Below, in pieces: positions 1 through 12,832 of a stretch of 64,000 bases of DNA. This DNA comes from Marchantia polymorpha subsp. ruderalis (lineage: Eukaryota > Streptophyta > Marchantiopsida > Marchantiales > Marchantiaceae). Position 1 is the stretch's first letter. Every line of letters begins with the position of its first letter. The stretch is taken from NCBI GenBank assembly GCA_037833965.1, contig AP031354.1, positions 13,680,001 through 13,744,000 on the forward strand, given 5' to 3'. The position numbers and the translations under genes are program-made. Under the pieces are notes generated by a model. It was not told the DNA's origin. It searched no databases and saw only the letters and a list, made by a program, of their open reading frames with translations.

Positions 1-2555
1 GAACCGTCGTACGAGCCGAGATTGCGGAGGCAGATAAGGAAGAGGATAGAGGGGCCTCTGCTGCAAAAGGTGGACACATCTGAATAGAGAGGACATCGGG
101 CCGACTGTGGATCTCTATACCACGTTCGGCCTTACGGTCGCAGTAAGCGTGCGTCATCCGTGTAGACATGACGTCGAGCGCCTGCTCGGCTCGCCGATGC
201 TCCCAATGCACGTGGCGATACAGGCGAAACACTTTTGACAGTCGCCGGTGGCCGTTTTCCCGGTTCGGGTTCCGGTAGCCCGCTATCTATATGGACCTCG
301 GGCGAGGAGTCCCTCGAGCTGCCTCCGGTTCTCCCCGGCATCGCCACCTTCTCCCCTCTCTCCAAGCGTCCACGCTGGACGGTTCGCCCGATCTGTGTCC
401 CGATGCGCGTTCGGCTCCGTTCGCGAGCTACCGCTGTCCTCACAAGGTACAGCTCCGGCGCCTCGAGCGCGCGACCGCCCGTCGTCGCCACTGCAAGGCG
501 GACATCCATCCGGGCCGCTGTGCAAATCCATATCGACACGCAGCGGAAGCCACGCTGGAATTTCCTGCGCCATCGTATGCCGTCGATGCCTTTGCATGAT
601 GATGAAGGGCCCTCGGCCTTTCACAAGCCCGCCGGACTGTAGAGCGCGCCCACGTCATCCTCGCAAGATCACGTCAAGCGGCACAGTAACGTGGACATGA
701 CATGGTGGACACTAATGAGTCATGTCATGTCATCGGCACCCGGACCTGCGCAAATCCACAGCAAAAGCAGTCTCGCCGTCACGTAAAGGGGCCACCAGTC
801 CACCTTCCGGTTTTTACCACTGGAATCCCCACAGTGCCGCATACGACTCCGCCGGTGTAACGGCCCTGTTCCAAGTCGGATGGGGAGAGCGCCTAAATTT
901 GAAGGGAGGCGGGGCTAAAATAAGCGCCAGTTAAACGGGTCGCTCACGATTGCCCGTCGGGAGGCGCGCCTGGATTGGACCGCCCTAGCACGACTTGAAG
1001 GCTTGGCGTCGGGGCGCAGGAGTCGAGCCAGAGAGGGAGAGAGAGCGAAGGAGGAGCTCGGAGGAGGAGCAGGAGCAGGCTTGTGGCTTGTGGCTATGGC
1101 GGAGGATCCGGAGCTGGAGGGGAGGTGAAACATGCGAGCCGAGAAAAGGTTGTCTGCTCCGCCACGTCAAGGCCGAAAAGGGATGTCGGTCGATCGGAGC
1201 GAAATGCGATGGAGTTGTCTGACAGATGCATGCACCTGCCGATGCGACGCCTCCATTCCTCGGGCGGGTCCGGGGGAGTCGCCGCAAGGGACCATCGAAG
1301 GTCGGACCTTGGCTTGAGTGCGGGAGCGAAATGTAACTGTGCGCTCGGGGAGCCATTTCTCGGGGCAGGGATTGATTGATAGATCGATTCATTGATTGTT
1401 GGGGTTGGCGGTAAAATCTAGCGCGCTGTAGAGTTCGTAGGGAGGCGGAGGATGGTTTCATCGGGAGGTAAGTGGCTCGGTAAGTGACCCGGCAGTGGAT
1501 GGTGTCGGGGGAACACGAGCGCCCGTGTATGTATCGTAGCACAGGGCATGCCCAACAGCTGGGAGCAAGTAGACCGTAGACGCCGTTTGGCAGGCCGGGG
1601 GTACAACTTTCGATCCGCTGAGCACAAGACGGAGCTTTTCCCTCCACGTCTCGTGCTGACAACGCAGTCAAACAGAGCTCGATAGAGGGACTCTTGTTGC
1701 GAGGAGGTTCTGTAATAAATCCACGGTGCCCATGGGGGGTCAATCAAGGACCTGCGCACACATGCAAGGCAAGTGAAACAAACAAGGAAAGCCAGCACAA
1801 GAGTTGCGGGCATGCGGTGGCGCCTCTCTCCCGGTCGCTCTCTGTACATCGGTGATTGACAGTGAGAAAATAGGGATCCCCGAGAGGGAAGAGTGAGAGG
1901 TGTGACTCTTGAGCGAGTGGGAAATTTGGGAATCTTGGGCGGGACCGTCTCGATCCCATCAGTGTACTACAGATACTTTTGGACGCGAGTGTAGAGAGGC
2001 GGGGCCGGAGTTAACCCACTGCCCGAGGGAAGAGGGATCCTTCTTATCAACTCCAGTCAGTTTACTGCACTTCCCCCATTCACGCAAATTCAGATTGGGC
2101 GCCCGAGTTGGATTATTTTAATATTTACGAATTTGCACTAGGTGTACTTTCGGCTGGAGGGGAAGTCCGTGGGTGCTCCTGAAGAGGTTAAAGTAGGGGA
2201 TCCGCAAAGCAAAAGATGAGGCGGATCTTGCATCTCTCAGTTCGTCTGAGCTGCTCCTGTCTTGTTTATGTTGTGTGAGGTTGGTCATGACGGCCCGTGC
2301 CTGAGCGTTGGAAGTCTATTGCTCCCGCTGCACGCGTTTTGAGCCAATCTGCATGACTACGTAGAGTGGCGCCCGAATAGATAAATGGAGGGGATGTGTA
2401 GCCGAAGTTGGGCGTTGGTCTGGAGCGGCAGTCTGTCATCATCTCGATGACAAACACCCGCACGGTGTACTGTGATAGTCTGGTGTCTTCGAACAGCTCC
2501 TGGGAGTTTTGACTTTGTTCAGCAAATTCCGTCTCAGGTGTTGTTGTGATTCAGA
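1..2555 (+). promoter_or_regulatory. GC-rich upstream region and probable 5' leader of the CHX gene
   Basis: This stretch is clearly GC- and CpG-rich, unlike most of the window. Open frames occur on both strands and overlap one another, as expected by chance in GC-rich DNA, and none resembles a known protein. A purine-rich run of GAG/GGAG units lies at about 1018-1080, of the kind often seen in plant 5' leaders. The CHX coding region starts at 2556, so this is best read as promoter plus 5' untranslated leader, possibly with a leader intron whose acceptor could be the CAG at about 2552-2554. No TATA box or start site can be fixed with confidence. Confidence 0.4.
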
Positions 2556-5457
2556 ATGGAGTTCAACGGTTCATCCTACGTTCTGGCCTCGACATGTATT
2601 CATCCCATGAAAGCAGTGTCGAATGGCGTGTGGCAGAAGGACAACCCCATACACTTCTCCTTTCCTCTCCTTGTCATTCAAATTATACTCGTAATCTGCG
2701 TCACTCGATCGCTGGCGTTTGTTTTGAAACCTCTCAGACAGCCGCGTGTTATTGGAGAGATTATCGTAAGTTCAGCGCACCTCTGATCTCTTATCGCTCA
2801 TGTCAGAGAAATTTCGTAAGACATTGGTTATCTCGCTTTAGGAATTTTTTGGAGTTTCCATTGTCAAGCTGCTACCGATTCCGAACCAAACATGTATCTT
2901 TTGGCTTGTGGGTTGCTGATTGGCTTGTGCTCTCTATTTGTGCTACAGGGTGGCATTCTCCTCGGACCTTCCGCGTTGGGACGAAACAAAGCTTACATGA
3001 CCAACCTTTTTCCGAAGGAGAGCATCGCAATTCTCGAAACCTTTGCCAACATGGGGCTTCTCTTCTTCTTGTTCATGGTTGGACTGGAGCTGGATTTGAA
3101 AGCTTTGCGAAGAGTTGGATCACAGTCTTTAGCAATAGCAGGAGTTGGTATGCTCTTGCCATTTTCTTTGGGTGTCGGAGTTTCGTTTGTCCTTCGAGCA
3201 ACTATCGCTAAAGGCACGGATTTCGCTCCGTTTCTGGTTTTCATGGGAGTAGCTTTGTCCATCACTGCGTTCCCCGTGCTGGCGCGCATCCTCGCGGAGC
3301 GTAAGCTGTTGACCACCGATGTTGGACAAATGGCAATGTCAGCTGCTGCTGTCAACGATGTGACTGCCTGGATTCTCCTCGCACTGGCAGTTGCTCTCTC
3401 TGGCACCAACACTAGTCCGACCATAGCAATTTGGGTTCTTCTCTGCGGTGCTGCATACGTCATATTCATGTTCGTGGTTGTGAAGCCCGTGATGAATCAC
3501 ATAGCTCACCAGTCACCGGATAACGAACCCATTCCGGAGTTCATCGTGTGTATCGTGCTGGCATTGTGTTTGATTGCGGGCTTTGCAACAGACGTTATCG
3601 GGATCCATTCTATCTTCGGTGCTTTCGTTTTCGGTCTCATCATTCCGAAGGAAGGAACATTTGCAACCCATATCATCGAGAAGCTGGAAGATTTTGTGTC
3701 GATTCTGATGCTCCCACTCTACTTCGCTTCCAGTGGTCTGAAAACGAACATCGGCACCGTCAAGACAGCCCAGTCGTGGGGTCTACTTGTGCTCGTAATC
3801 ACAGTGGCGTGCTTTGGCAAAGTCTTCGGGACGTTCATTGTCTCACAAGCCTACACACGAAATGTTCGCAAATCCTTGGCGATTGGAGTACTCATGAACA
3901 CGAAGGGATTGGTGGAGCTTATCGTTCTGAACATCGGAAAGGACCGTGGGGTAAGGGGCTTATTTCTTTTGCGCAGCTTTAGTCACTGATTGTTGACTAT
4001 CAAGTCGAAGCTGAGCTGCAAATCTGTTGTTTTCTCGTTGGTGTTTGTGGAGCTTAATCAAAATTTTTTTCGTTGCTGTGCAGGTTTTGAATGACGAGAT
4101 ATTTGCGATCATGGTTCTCATGGCTCTCGTGACAACCTTCATGACCACACCCCTCGTGATGGCTCTCTACAAGCCTGCTCGGAATATTGTGCCGTACAAC
4201 CGCAGGAAATTGGCCAATGATCGATCCAAGGAAAATTTACGTATCATGACATGCGTGCACAGTATCAGGAACGTACCCGCGATGATCAATTTGACGGAGA
4301 CCGTGAGGGGGGCAGACAAACGGACGCTTCGACTGTACATGCTTCATCTCATGGAGCTATCTGAGCGTTCCTCGGCCATTATGATGGTGCAACGCGCCAG
4401 ACGGGACGGTCGACCATTTTGGGATGATGGAGGTGCCGCGAGAACAGATCAGATTGTGGTGGCTTATGAGGCATTTGGGCCACTGAGCAAAGTTACCGTG
4501 CGTCCCATGACAGCTATTTCTAGATTCGACGACATGCATGAAGATATTTGCGGCACAGCTGAGGAGAAACGTGCCGCCATTATTATAATCCCCTTCCACA
4601 AGCACTTGAGGGTTGACGGGGCGCTGGAGAGCAGTCACCCCGAATATCGCACTGTGAATCGCCGAGTCCTGCAGCATGCCCCATGTTCGGTTGCAATCCT
4701 CATCGACCGTGGTGTTTGGGGAGCTGCTCAGATAGCGCCCAACAACGTCGACCATCGAGTGGCTGTTCTCTTCTTTGGGGGGCCTGACGACCGCGAGGCA
4801 CTGGCTTTGGGCCTACGCATGGCTGAACATCCAGGTGTCAAACTTAACGTAATCCGATACACCGCAGACCTCGATATTCCGGATTTGCCACAAGGATTCA
4901 CAACGCATACCAATTCCGATGGTATCACTATCAGAAGATCTGGAGCTTCGTCTAGCCATTACTTTGCCAGCGTGGAGGTTGATCCATTAAAAGAAAGATC
5001 GATGGACGAGGACGCTATCACCGAAATACGCCAGATGAGGAAAGAGTCGCGTGATAACGCTGCTGTGACGTCGGATAATGTGACGCTGGAAGAGGTCGAG
5101 ATCACGGATTTCAAGGACGCGGTCACGGAGATCGGTTGTTCGAAGATCTATCATCTGTTTTTGGTGGGTCGCAGTCGCCGCCCATCGCCCTTGCTGTCAG
5201 CTTTGGTCGCGCGGAGACACCCCGAGTACTCCGAGCTTGGACCTGTGGGAGATGTTTTGACTTCCCCTACTTGCCTTGCCTCCGTCCTGGTGGTACAGCA
5301 GTACGACCCCAATCAGACGAATGTGCCTTTCAGCACGAAGTTGGTGGAGTCATCATCCAAGCCAGAGAAGTCGGAAAAGCAAGACCCTAGTGTTCATGAT
5401 CAAAAGGAGGTTGCAAGTTCCCTTCGTGCGGTCAATCCAGCAGATTCTCCTGTGTGA
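2556..5457 (+). CDS. CHX-type cation/H+ antiporter (CPA2 family)
   Basis: Three exons fit GT-AG rules and phase: 2556-2765, 2949-3950 and 4084-5457, giving about 861 residues, close to the usual 800 or so of plant CHX proteins. Exon 1 carries the N-terminal membrane segment and the conserved RQPRVIGEI stretch. Exon 2 continues with [22 protein letters not shown], the [12 protein letters not shown] helix and the AVNDVTAW helix, whose Asp is the ion-binding position of this family (an ND pair, as in CHX, rather than DD). [15 protein letters not shown] and [15 protein letters not shown] bridge the second intron. About 400 hydrophilic residues follow, resembling the universal-stress-like tail of the CHX17 clade. 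Known family role: exchange of K+ or other monovalent cations for H+ in endomembranes or plasma membrane, controlling compartment pH. Which membrane applies here cannot be told. The start is the first ATG in frame with the membrane domain. Confidence 0.93.
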
Positions 5458-8400
5458 TTCGGCCCTACGAGTGTGTATTTCATATTCAAATTCTAAAGTT
5501 TCAGGACATGAATGAATCTAGGGACGGAGAGAACCTCAACCTCGGACTCGGAGTCAGTAGAGGAGCCATGTATTATAAGGTTTGTTTCGATTAAAACATT
5601 CAAAACACTTAAAGAGGTGGTTAGATGTCTAGTGGACTGCTTGTCGAATAGGTCTACTAGAGGTCATAGGCATATTAGTGCCACTGTCTCATTTGGACTG
5701 GTGTTTTTTGACCTGTGTACATTGTACAGTGGAGAAAGAGCTAAATTTTGCCGTTTGGGGAATTTGACCGTTGTGGTCATGAAATAGGTGGTCAAGGTCT
5801 GAACCTTGCCGAAGAGTATCGTAGAAAGTCTCGGGTTTAACTTCTCTACCTCTCGGCTGCCCATTTGTCCACAGTAGATCTATTCTGGAGATAATTGAAC
5901 AAAGTAGTCTCCGTCTTGTGTCAAATAGAAGCGAGCCTTGACTAATGTCATCCTCGTAAATGTAAACCTATGTGTCGGGTGACTTTGTGATCCCCGACAT
6001 ATTACTTGTTTTGAAATTTAAGGCTTGGCCACATGTGCGCAAAAGTCCACAGTGCTCAAATGTGAACACAGTGCTCGTCTAAGCGGCATGTTTCGATCAA
6101 TGTGTTACATTGCAAACTCACGTGATGGTGGTATGTATATATAGAAAACTAACGCACAGATAAGTTCTTGATTGATGGTGGTGGCCCATTCTCTGTCTGC
6201 GCGAGTCTCTCAATGCTTGTGCGTGTGGATCTTCGTGCACAGTAAAACTTTTGCGGAGCATTTTATGCATGCTCCTGTTCAGTGCACGTTTTCTTTCTTC
6301 TGAAGACTCAGATGCAGTCATTCGTCGTTAGTATTTCGCAGGTCTCTTGCACTAGTACTCGAGCAATATTTAAATCGAAGGTCAATCAGATTATATTGTG
6401 ACGATCGCAGTTTTTCCAATGGGAAGAAAGTGCTTCGTGCGTGTGAAGAAGATTACCGTACTTCATGCTACACATTCCTGTCAAGGTAGATGGAGTATGG
6501 CAATATACGATGGTGCGCTTGAGTGTCTACACGACAGATGTAGGATTGACGACTTTTCATGTAGGAGTACGTCTTCACTCGCCGGTGCTGTACTACATGC
6601 CCAGAATTTTTAAGCTGGACCTGACGTGTCTTGGGCATGATCGTCATAAGTTGGTGAAGAAAAGAAGGTAGCGAGGGAAGGGTGTATCTTGTATCTGCTC
6701 TACTCCAATTTTTTGGTCAATAACGACGTGGAAGGTGATTCGAGATCTACCTTTCAATTGTACACGCATAGATGACTACTAGCACATATATAAAAAAAAT
6801 TCATGATGGGGCAAGAAGAATAGTTCGCATCATCGGAGCCCCTCAATCTCCAATTCCATGAACTTTGATTCTCATGACTGTTAGGGGATTGTTTATAGGT
6901 ACGAAAACCAACGTGAAAGCCAATGTTCGCGCCGACATCAGATCATGCTCCTTGACAAACCGTCAAGCGTTTCAGATGATCTTCAGATGCTTTCACATAA
7001 TTTAATGGAATATTGGTAATACGGTATCTTTAGATCCTTGAACTCGAATGCAAGATGTTCCCTTCGGACGAAGTGTTCTCGAGAATCGAGATGCCCATCG
7101 AAACTGAATTGAAATTATGTACACTGCAGTTGTTGAGGAAACTCAATGAGGAACAAGATTCTCAAATTTCATTCGGTTTCTCAACAACTACAGCGTTGCA
7201 GCGCTGTAGTTGGTGAGGAAAATCCCTCATGTTGATAACTATCTCTCATTGATTCTCTTTTCAGAAAATGAAGATGACTGAAATTTTTTGAAGGGGCAGA
7301 CTTTTCCGCCAGCAAATGTCAAGGACAGTAACATACAATTTCATGGAGCAAGAATCATTCAATTTATAATCTTGGGCCTAGGTGTCACACACCCGAAGCC
7401 ACAGTGACGATGCGAGTGCACACTTAAAAAGCACACGGATCTCTTCGAGGGTACGCATTAGTCCACTTTCTCCTGACAACCTTGCTCTTTACATTATCCC
7501 AAGATATTCCTGCTTTCACTGGAGTATGGCTTCAAGATATAGATTTCGATGATGGATGTTTACAGAGAATTAATAATTTGTACAGTGAGTCCCTTTTACT
7601 GTACTGTGATCTCATGGTTCGTCGTCTGATGGTCTATGACTCGATGAGACTTGGTCTTCTATTGCATTTGTCGCTTCCAAAACCTCGTCTCGGACAGTTG
7701 ACGAGGATATGAAGAGGCGAAGAAAGCGAGCCGCACACGAGGGCCAAGGCACATCACAGCCTGATTTGTTGTGCTGTTCAGTCCAGAAACCAGAGACACG
7801 CTAATGTTTCACTGTTATGGTACGTATTGCTCAAGGAAATGGAGGGCCAAGCACTTGAGCAAAAGGATGGGAAGACCCCATCAAGCTCTACAGGGATGAG
7901 GCTCAACGGGTAACCAAGATAATGAGGAGCCTGAGATGGAGGAGGTTTCTCGAGAGCTGGGCTTGAGGTTGATCTCGTAATACCTCATGGGTGGTGGGAA
8001 GGTTGGGATGAGACATATCCACCATGAAAATCTCGGACAATCCCTTCGGATTCCGAAGGAATGAAAACATCGACAACAACAAACTCATCATCTCTACAAC
8101 GTCATGAAGAAATCGGTCTAAGACTTGTCCGTGGTCTCTGAATTCCTTCAAAAATACAGATTATTCCAAGAATGATTGTCATGTGTTATCATTTACATGA
8201 TTCTAGATATACATCCTTCGAGCCTAGTGCAGGAAGAGCCAGGGTTTGTCCCGTAGCTTGCCGTGTCCTGTTGAAGAATTTCATGGTGGGAAGCAAACAC
8301 TGCAGACTTGGTGAATACACTAACGCTCTTCATGAGTATGACAACACTATTCGTCTCGGAGCAAAACATCCATTCATCCAAAAATGGATGTGTTGCTTCG

Positions 8401-11400
8401 GTTCGCCGCTCACATGTGGGCCCTATGTCCCTTGCTGATAGCGCCAGGTGCTAAGAGCATGTAAAATGTAACATCAAATGTAGCCATCACTGCAGTAAAA
8501 GTTGTTTGCATTTGGGGTTACCGTTATAGCGGATGGTGCAATTAGATGTCTAGTGCTGAAGTTGGTAGAGTTTGAATTAGATTTTTTGTCATAATAATTT
8601 CTGAAATCAAGTCATAGCTTTCATTGTTATGATTTACACTAGTTCTTGTAGAAACATACATTCTTGTAATAACTTGGGATTTTTCATGTACAAATCTCCT
8701 CTACGTCTAATGTTAATAGTTGCTCATAATAATTCATGGTATAATTATTGTACCTGTTGATAACATTATATAATATGGTACGGTTTGAGAAAAACATCTT
8801 ACAAGTTCTATTTTTTAAAAATAATCTGAAGATTCAGAAGGTAAAGATTTGTATCAAGGTAAAGATTTATATATGGTTGGTAAAAACTAGATTTTAACTT
8901 CATATTATTATATAACTTTTAAAATACATAATAAGATTGAGGTTATTATCTTCCCTTTGCATCAACAATCAATTGTTAAAATAGTGTGAAGTATATGCGG
9001 TGATACATTAAACCACACAAATATATTAATAAGTTATTAAATTTATTATGTTTGTATCAAAATTTTGCAAAAATTATACATATATATGATTACATAATAA
9101 ATTGATGTTTTGATTCACAGCCAATTGCAATTTTTTTCTATTCATCATGGTAGTATTGTGAAAAATACAAGAGAAACATCATCCTTGCTAAATTATTTGT
9201 CCAAGCTAAAATCATCAAATGAATTGAACTTGATTTACACCTGATTTGAAAAAAACTATCTTAAAAGAACTGAAATTTATAACAAATTTTTTTTAATGTG
9301 ATGTAAATGATGTATAAGTTAAATATTCAAATATTCCGTCATGTTAAATTTCACTAACAGCACTTAAGGTAGATTCTTATTATTTAAAAGAAGTTGTCTA
9401 AGAGATCAAAATTATTTAGTCTTTCATGTTATCAAATATGCTGAAAAAATAGATAGCACCAACATAAATATACACCGGGAGAGATGAAGAAGACATTATC
9501 TATTATTGAACTTGGAATTTAGAAAAATCAATACAAGTTTGAAATGAATATCTTATTTTTAAATCCGTACGCCAAATTCACATAGCCTACACACACAACA
9601 CAGGAAGAGCCGCAAGACAAGATACGTGATTCATCTCTACAGAAATTAAATTCACGAAAACATGAATATTTTACTCAACAGCCTTAAATTTGTTCCAAAG
9701 ATAACTACAAAAATCTTTCCTATCGTCAGACTAACCCTAATCCTTCTAACTAGAATAAAATAGTATGTGTTAAGAAGAACTAATTATTAACTAACATTAA
9801 TCTTATGTTGAATTTAACATAAGATTTTATTTTCATATTGATTGTATGTTACAATTGAAATTATCATCATTTATTGTACTTAAATAACACTTAAATTTTG
9901 CAATAGAAAAAATTGCGTGATTCATATTGATATTACATTTTTGTTACATTTCTAGTATTTACTTTCTAATCATAATATATTACGAGTAATTTAAATATTT
10001 TTTTTTCGATACTTTGTAAATGAGAGTTCTGATCTGATGTGTGATTTGAGGGTATCATTTAGTTTTATACCATGCCACTTCACATATATTGATGGTACTA
10101 AATTTTTAACCTTGATAGTGATGTGTACAATTTTAGGATATGTTTTATGTGAGTCATTTAAGAGAATGATCATTGGATTGATAAAAAAAATACGCGCTTG
10201 TAGAGATGAAATATTTTTTTAATATAAAATATTTCATCTTTACATATATTTTATATTCTATAAACGCCAAGACTTGTTTCTGAGAATTACAAAGAATTCA
10301 AAAGTTCAAGTGTTAATGCTTAACTCACCTTCCGCCGTCAGGCCTCGACTTGTTGTGCCCAGTAACCGTTGTGGAGTATATGATGTAGTTTTTTCCATGT
10401 TTTCATGTATGAAATTTAGTTCTCCATTTTCATAAAGAGGCTATATGAGAAGTCAAAAACAGTTGGCACTTTGCCTATGTTTAAGAACTTAGTGATATCT
10501 TGAAGTTACGGGAGAAAGCAGCCCCAAGAAAATTATGCTTGAAAGAGAAATTGAACGACATATCCTCAGAGCTACAATATAACATGGAGGAATATTTTGC
10601 ATATTTGAATGTAACCTAGAATCTTAAACCCCACAATTGCTTCTATGTCAAGACCTCAAATACAAGCACATACCAAACATAAGCATTAATAAAGTGGGTT
10701 CAAGCATCATGGATATCGAGCATCGAGTCGTATCCGAGATAAAAGAATAAAGCACATGAAACGCTCCCACAAGCCTCTTTCAATAACAAGAAAACTGTCT
10801 AAGAATTGAATAAAAGAGGCTACAAACTTTAACATATGGACAAGTTCTCTGTCGATTCTGAGGACAATTTTCCCGACTTTGGGAGCGCCAGATCGATGGA
10901 CATCATTTTTCATAGTGTTCGGTTTTTGGTCTCAATCTTTTACTACATCTCCGGCCTTCGAGCTAGAACCAGGTACGGGAGTAACCGATATAGTGACCTT
11001 ATCATGTGACAAAAATTTGTGTTCAATGTTTGGCCGTTTTGAGGGATTTTTTGTAAAGATTTATGTACCTACCCACAAACACATGAATACTTAATGCTTG
11101 ATGAAGCAGTATTTAGACTTAAGCTCTGCTTGCCAGCAGAGCTTGGAAATTCATCAAATGTACACTCCATGTGAAGATATAAATTTAGAAGTTTTAATAG
11201 GATTTGACATAAGACTTATATTATCACCAATTTAGCACTTGAAACTCACTTTACTGATTGTGATAGAACGTAATAATTATCAAGCCTACAGTCTGAGAGC
11301 TTTAACACTTCTTTACCATCACATTCATCGTGGCTGTTAACCATATTTCGACATTCTGCTTCTCGGGCAAGATTTGACAATTGACTCAGTGCAGACTTGT

Positions 11401-12442
11401 AGACAAATGTATGCGGGTAAGTACTGATATTCAAATTGTCTATTAGTAAAGATCTCTAACAAGGGGAGGGTAAAGTCCGAAAACGAGCCTTCACTTTCCC
11501 CTAGTACTACTGGGGGAAAGTGAACCGTGAAGACACGGCTTTGTCTCACAAATTTTCACTTTCAACAGAGACAACCATCTCACTGATCATCTTGATTGTC
11601 TTTTCATTCGAAAGACAAGTCATATGATACCTGAGTGTTCAGCAGAGCGACAAGGGACGGGGTTCATGGAATAAACCCCGTCTGCGCTCGAAGCATGTGG
11701 ATGTGGACTAACACAGTTACAGGCAGGGGAAATGCACAGTGAGTGAAAAGACCAGGCTCTGGAGCAGCAAAAGGACTCAGATCAATCCCAGACATTAATA
11801 TTGTGTGATCCACATCAAGTCCTCCTCGTACTAAAGAGGCATTGAAAGCCAACAATTTATCATACGAGATCAACTTGCCCTCATCGATTCCCGACATCAA
11901 TCAGCTGGAAAACTTGGAGACGGGCAGTTAACACAGCAACAATTCTTCGACTCGTGTCCACTGTAATGCACTCATGGCACCATAACTTCCTCTTGCCAGC
12001 ATGTATCATCTCCCATTCGACGAACTCTACTGATATCGAGTCTGTCTGTACAAACATTTTCACTGCAAATTTACAGATACATCATTTTTCACGCTGGAGC
12101 TTTGCTTTTGAGTCTCGCTCAGGTTTTCTCCAGCTGAGCACCTCCAGTTGAGCCCCTCACAAGTAGCGTCAGATATGTACATTCTAGAAGTACCCAACGG
12201 TTTAGAAGCACCCGAATAACTGTTCCCTCATGAGTGAACTCAGGGTTGCGCTTGACACGAAGGCAGCGGGAGGCCACACGGGTGACTGCGATGCAAAGAT
12301 GACTTCAATAATAGGGCTACTATATATCTGAGATCCACTGCAGTCTGCAACGTGCTACTACGGATTGACTAATTACACACAAAACATGTCAGAAAACGAA
12401 ACCCTTCGCATGCTGTAACCATCCTGGCAACTAGATTACTAA
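5458..12442. other. Gene-poor interval, AT-rich from about 8.5 to 10.3 kb
   Basis: The first few hundred bases are presumably the CHX 3' untranslated region. Beyond that I see only short open frames with no recognisable domain. Position 8570-10310 is strongly AT-rich with many short A and T runs. A perfect or near-perfect inverted run (ATATTTCATC / GATGAAATATT) sits near 10205-10240. No transposase, tRNA or other RNA gene is evident. Confidence 0.5.
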
Positions 12443-12832
12443 CTAAGAGGAATTGGGGGTACCACTTGGCCCCTGAGTCAGTCTCATGCGCTTCTTCTCC
12501 TCGAAATACTTTACTTGCTCCATCAGTTCCGCAATTTCTCCTTGCAACTCCACAATTCTTCTCTGCGTTAACGAAACGGCCAGATCCTTCATTCTCGCCT
12601 CGGCCTCGAAAGCCAACGAAGTCACCTCATCTGCTCGGCTCGATTCTGGCAAGTCGTGCATTATCTTGGTGACATTGCTGGGTTCGAAATTTCTTTGCAC
12701 ATATGCAACCTTCAAAGCCTCATCTGCAGGAAAATAAGGTGCGAATACGCACTCGGCCGTGCACTTCCGTCGTAGAGATGTACACGCTCCACAAGGCAAG
12801 CTGGGAGAGCTCCCTCCGCCAGTGTGGGACAT
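12443..12832 (-). CDS. LOB-domain (LBD) transcription factor, short and divergent
   Basis: A single-exon frame of 129 residues. The N-terminal half has the plant-specific LOB zinc-binding C block, with cysteines spaced CX2CX6CX3C (CGACTSLRRKCTAEC), followed by the usual FAPYFPADE. The GAS block follows but reads FEPSNVTKIM, so the Gly and Ala that name it are Glu and Pro. The downstream PESSRADEV and SLAFEAEARMKD parts are conserved. A leucine-zipper-like helix (about residues 84-115) follows, and the protein ends shortly after, so it lacks the long variable C-terminus of many LBD proteins. Family role: nuclear DNA-binding regulators of development. The altered GAS block may change function, or the gene may be degenerating. 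The next kilobase upstream holds no other gene. Confidence 0.85.
   Translation of the reverse strand: MSHTGGGSSPSLPCGACTSLRRKCTAECVFAPYFPADEALKVAYVQRNFEPSNVTKIMHDLPESSRADEVTSLAFEAEARMKDLAVSLTQRRIVELQGEIAELMEQVKYFEEKKRMRLTQGPSGTPNSS

Noticed and set aside
132..1849. Many frames of 60 to 250 codons on both strands at the left end
   Set aside because: They overlap one another in GC-rich sequence where stops are rare, are Arg/Ser/Pro-rich and match no domain.
2546..3211. A 221-codon plus-strand frame
   Set aside because: It reads the CHX exons and first intron in the wrong frame; the CHX frame has clear family motifs.
8172..8438. A segment LGEYTNALHEYDNTIRLG resembling one TPR motif
   Set aside because: A single short match within an otherwise unremarkable frame; no second repeat or splice support.
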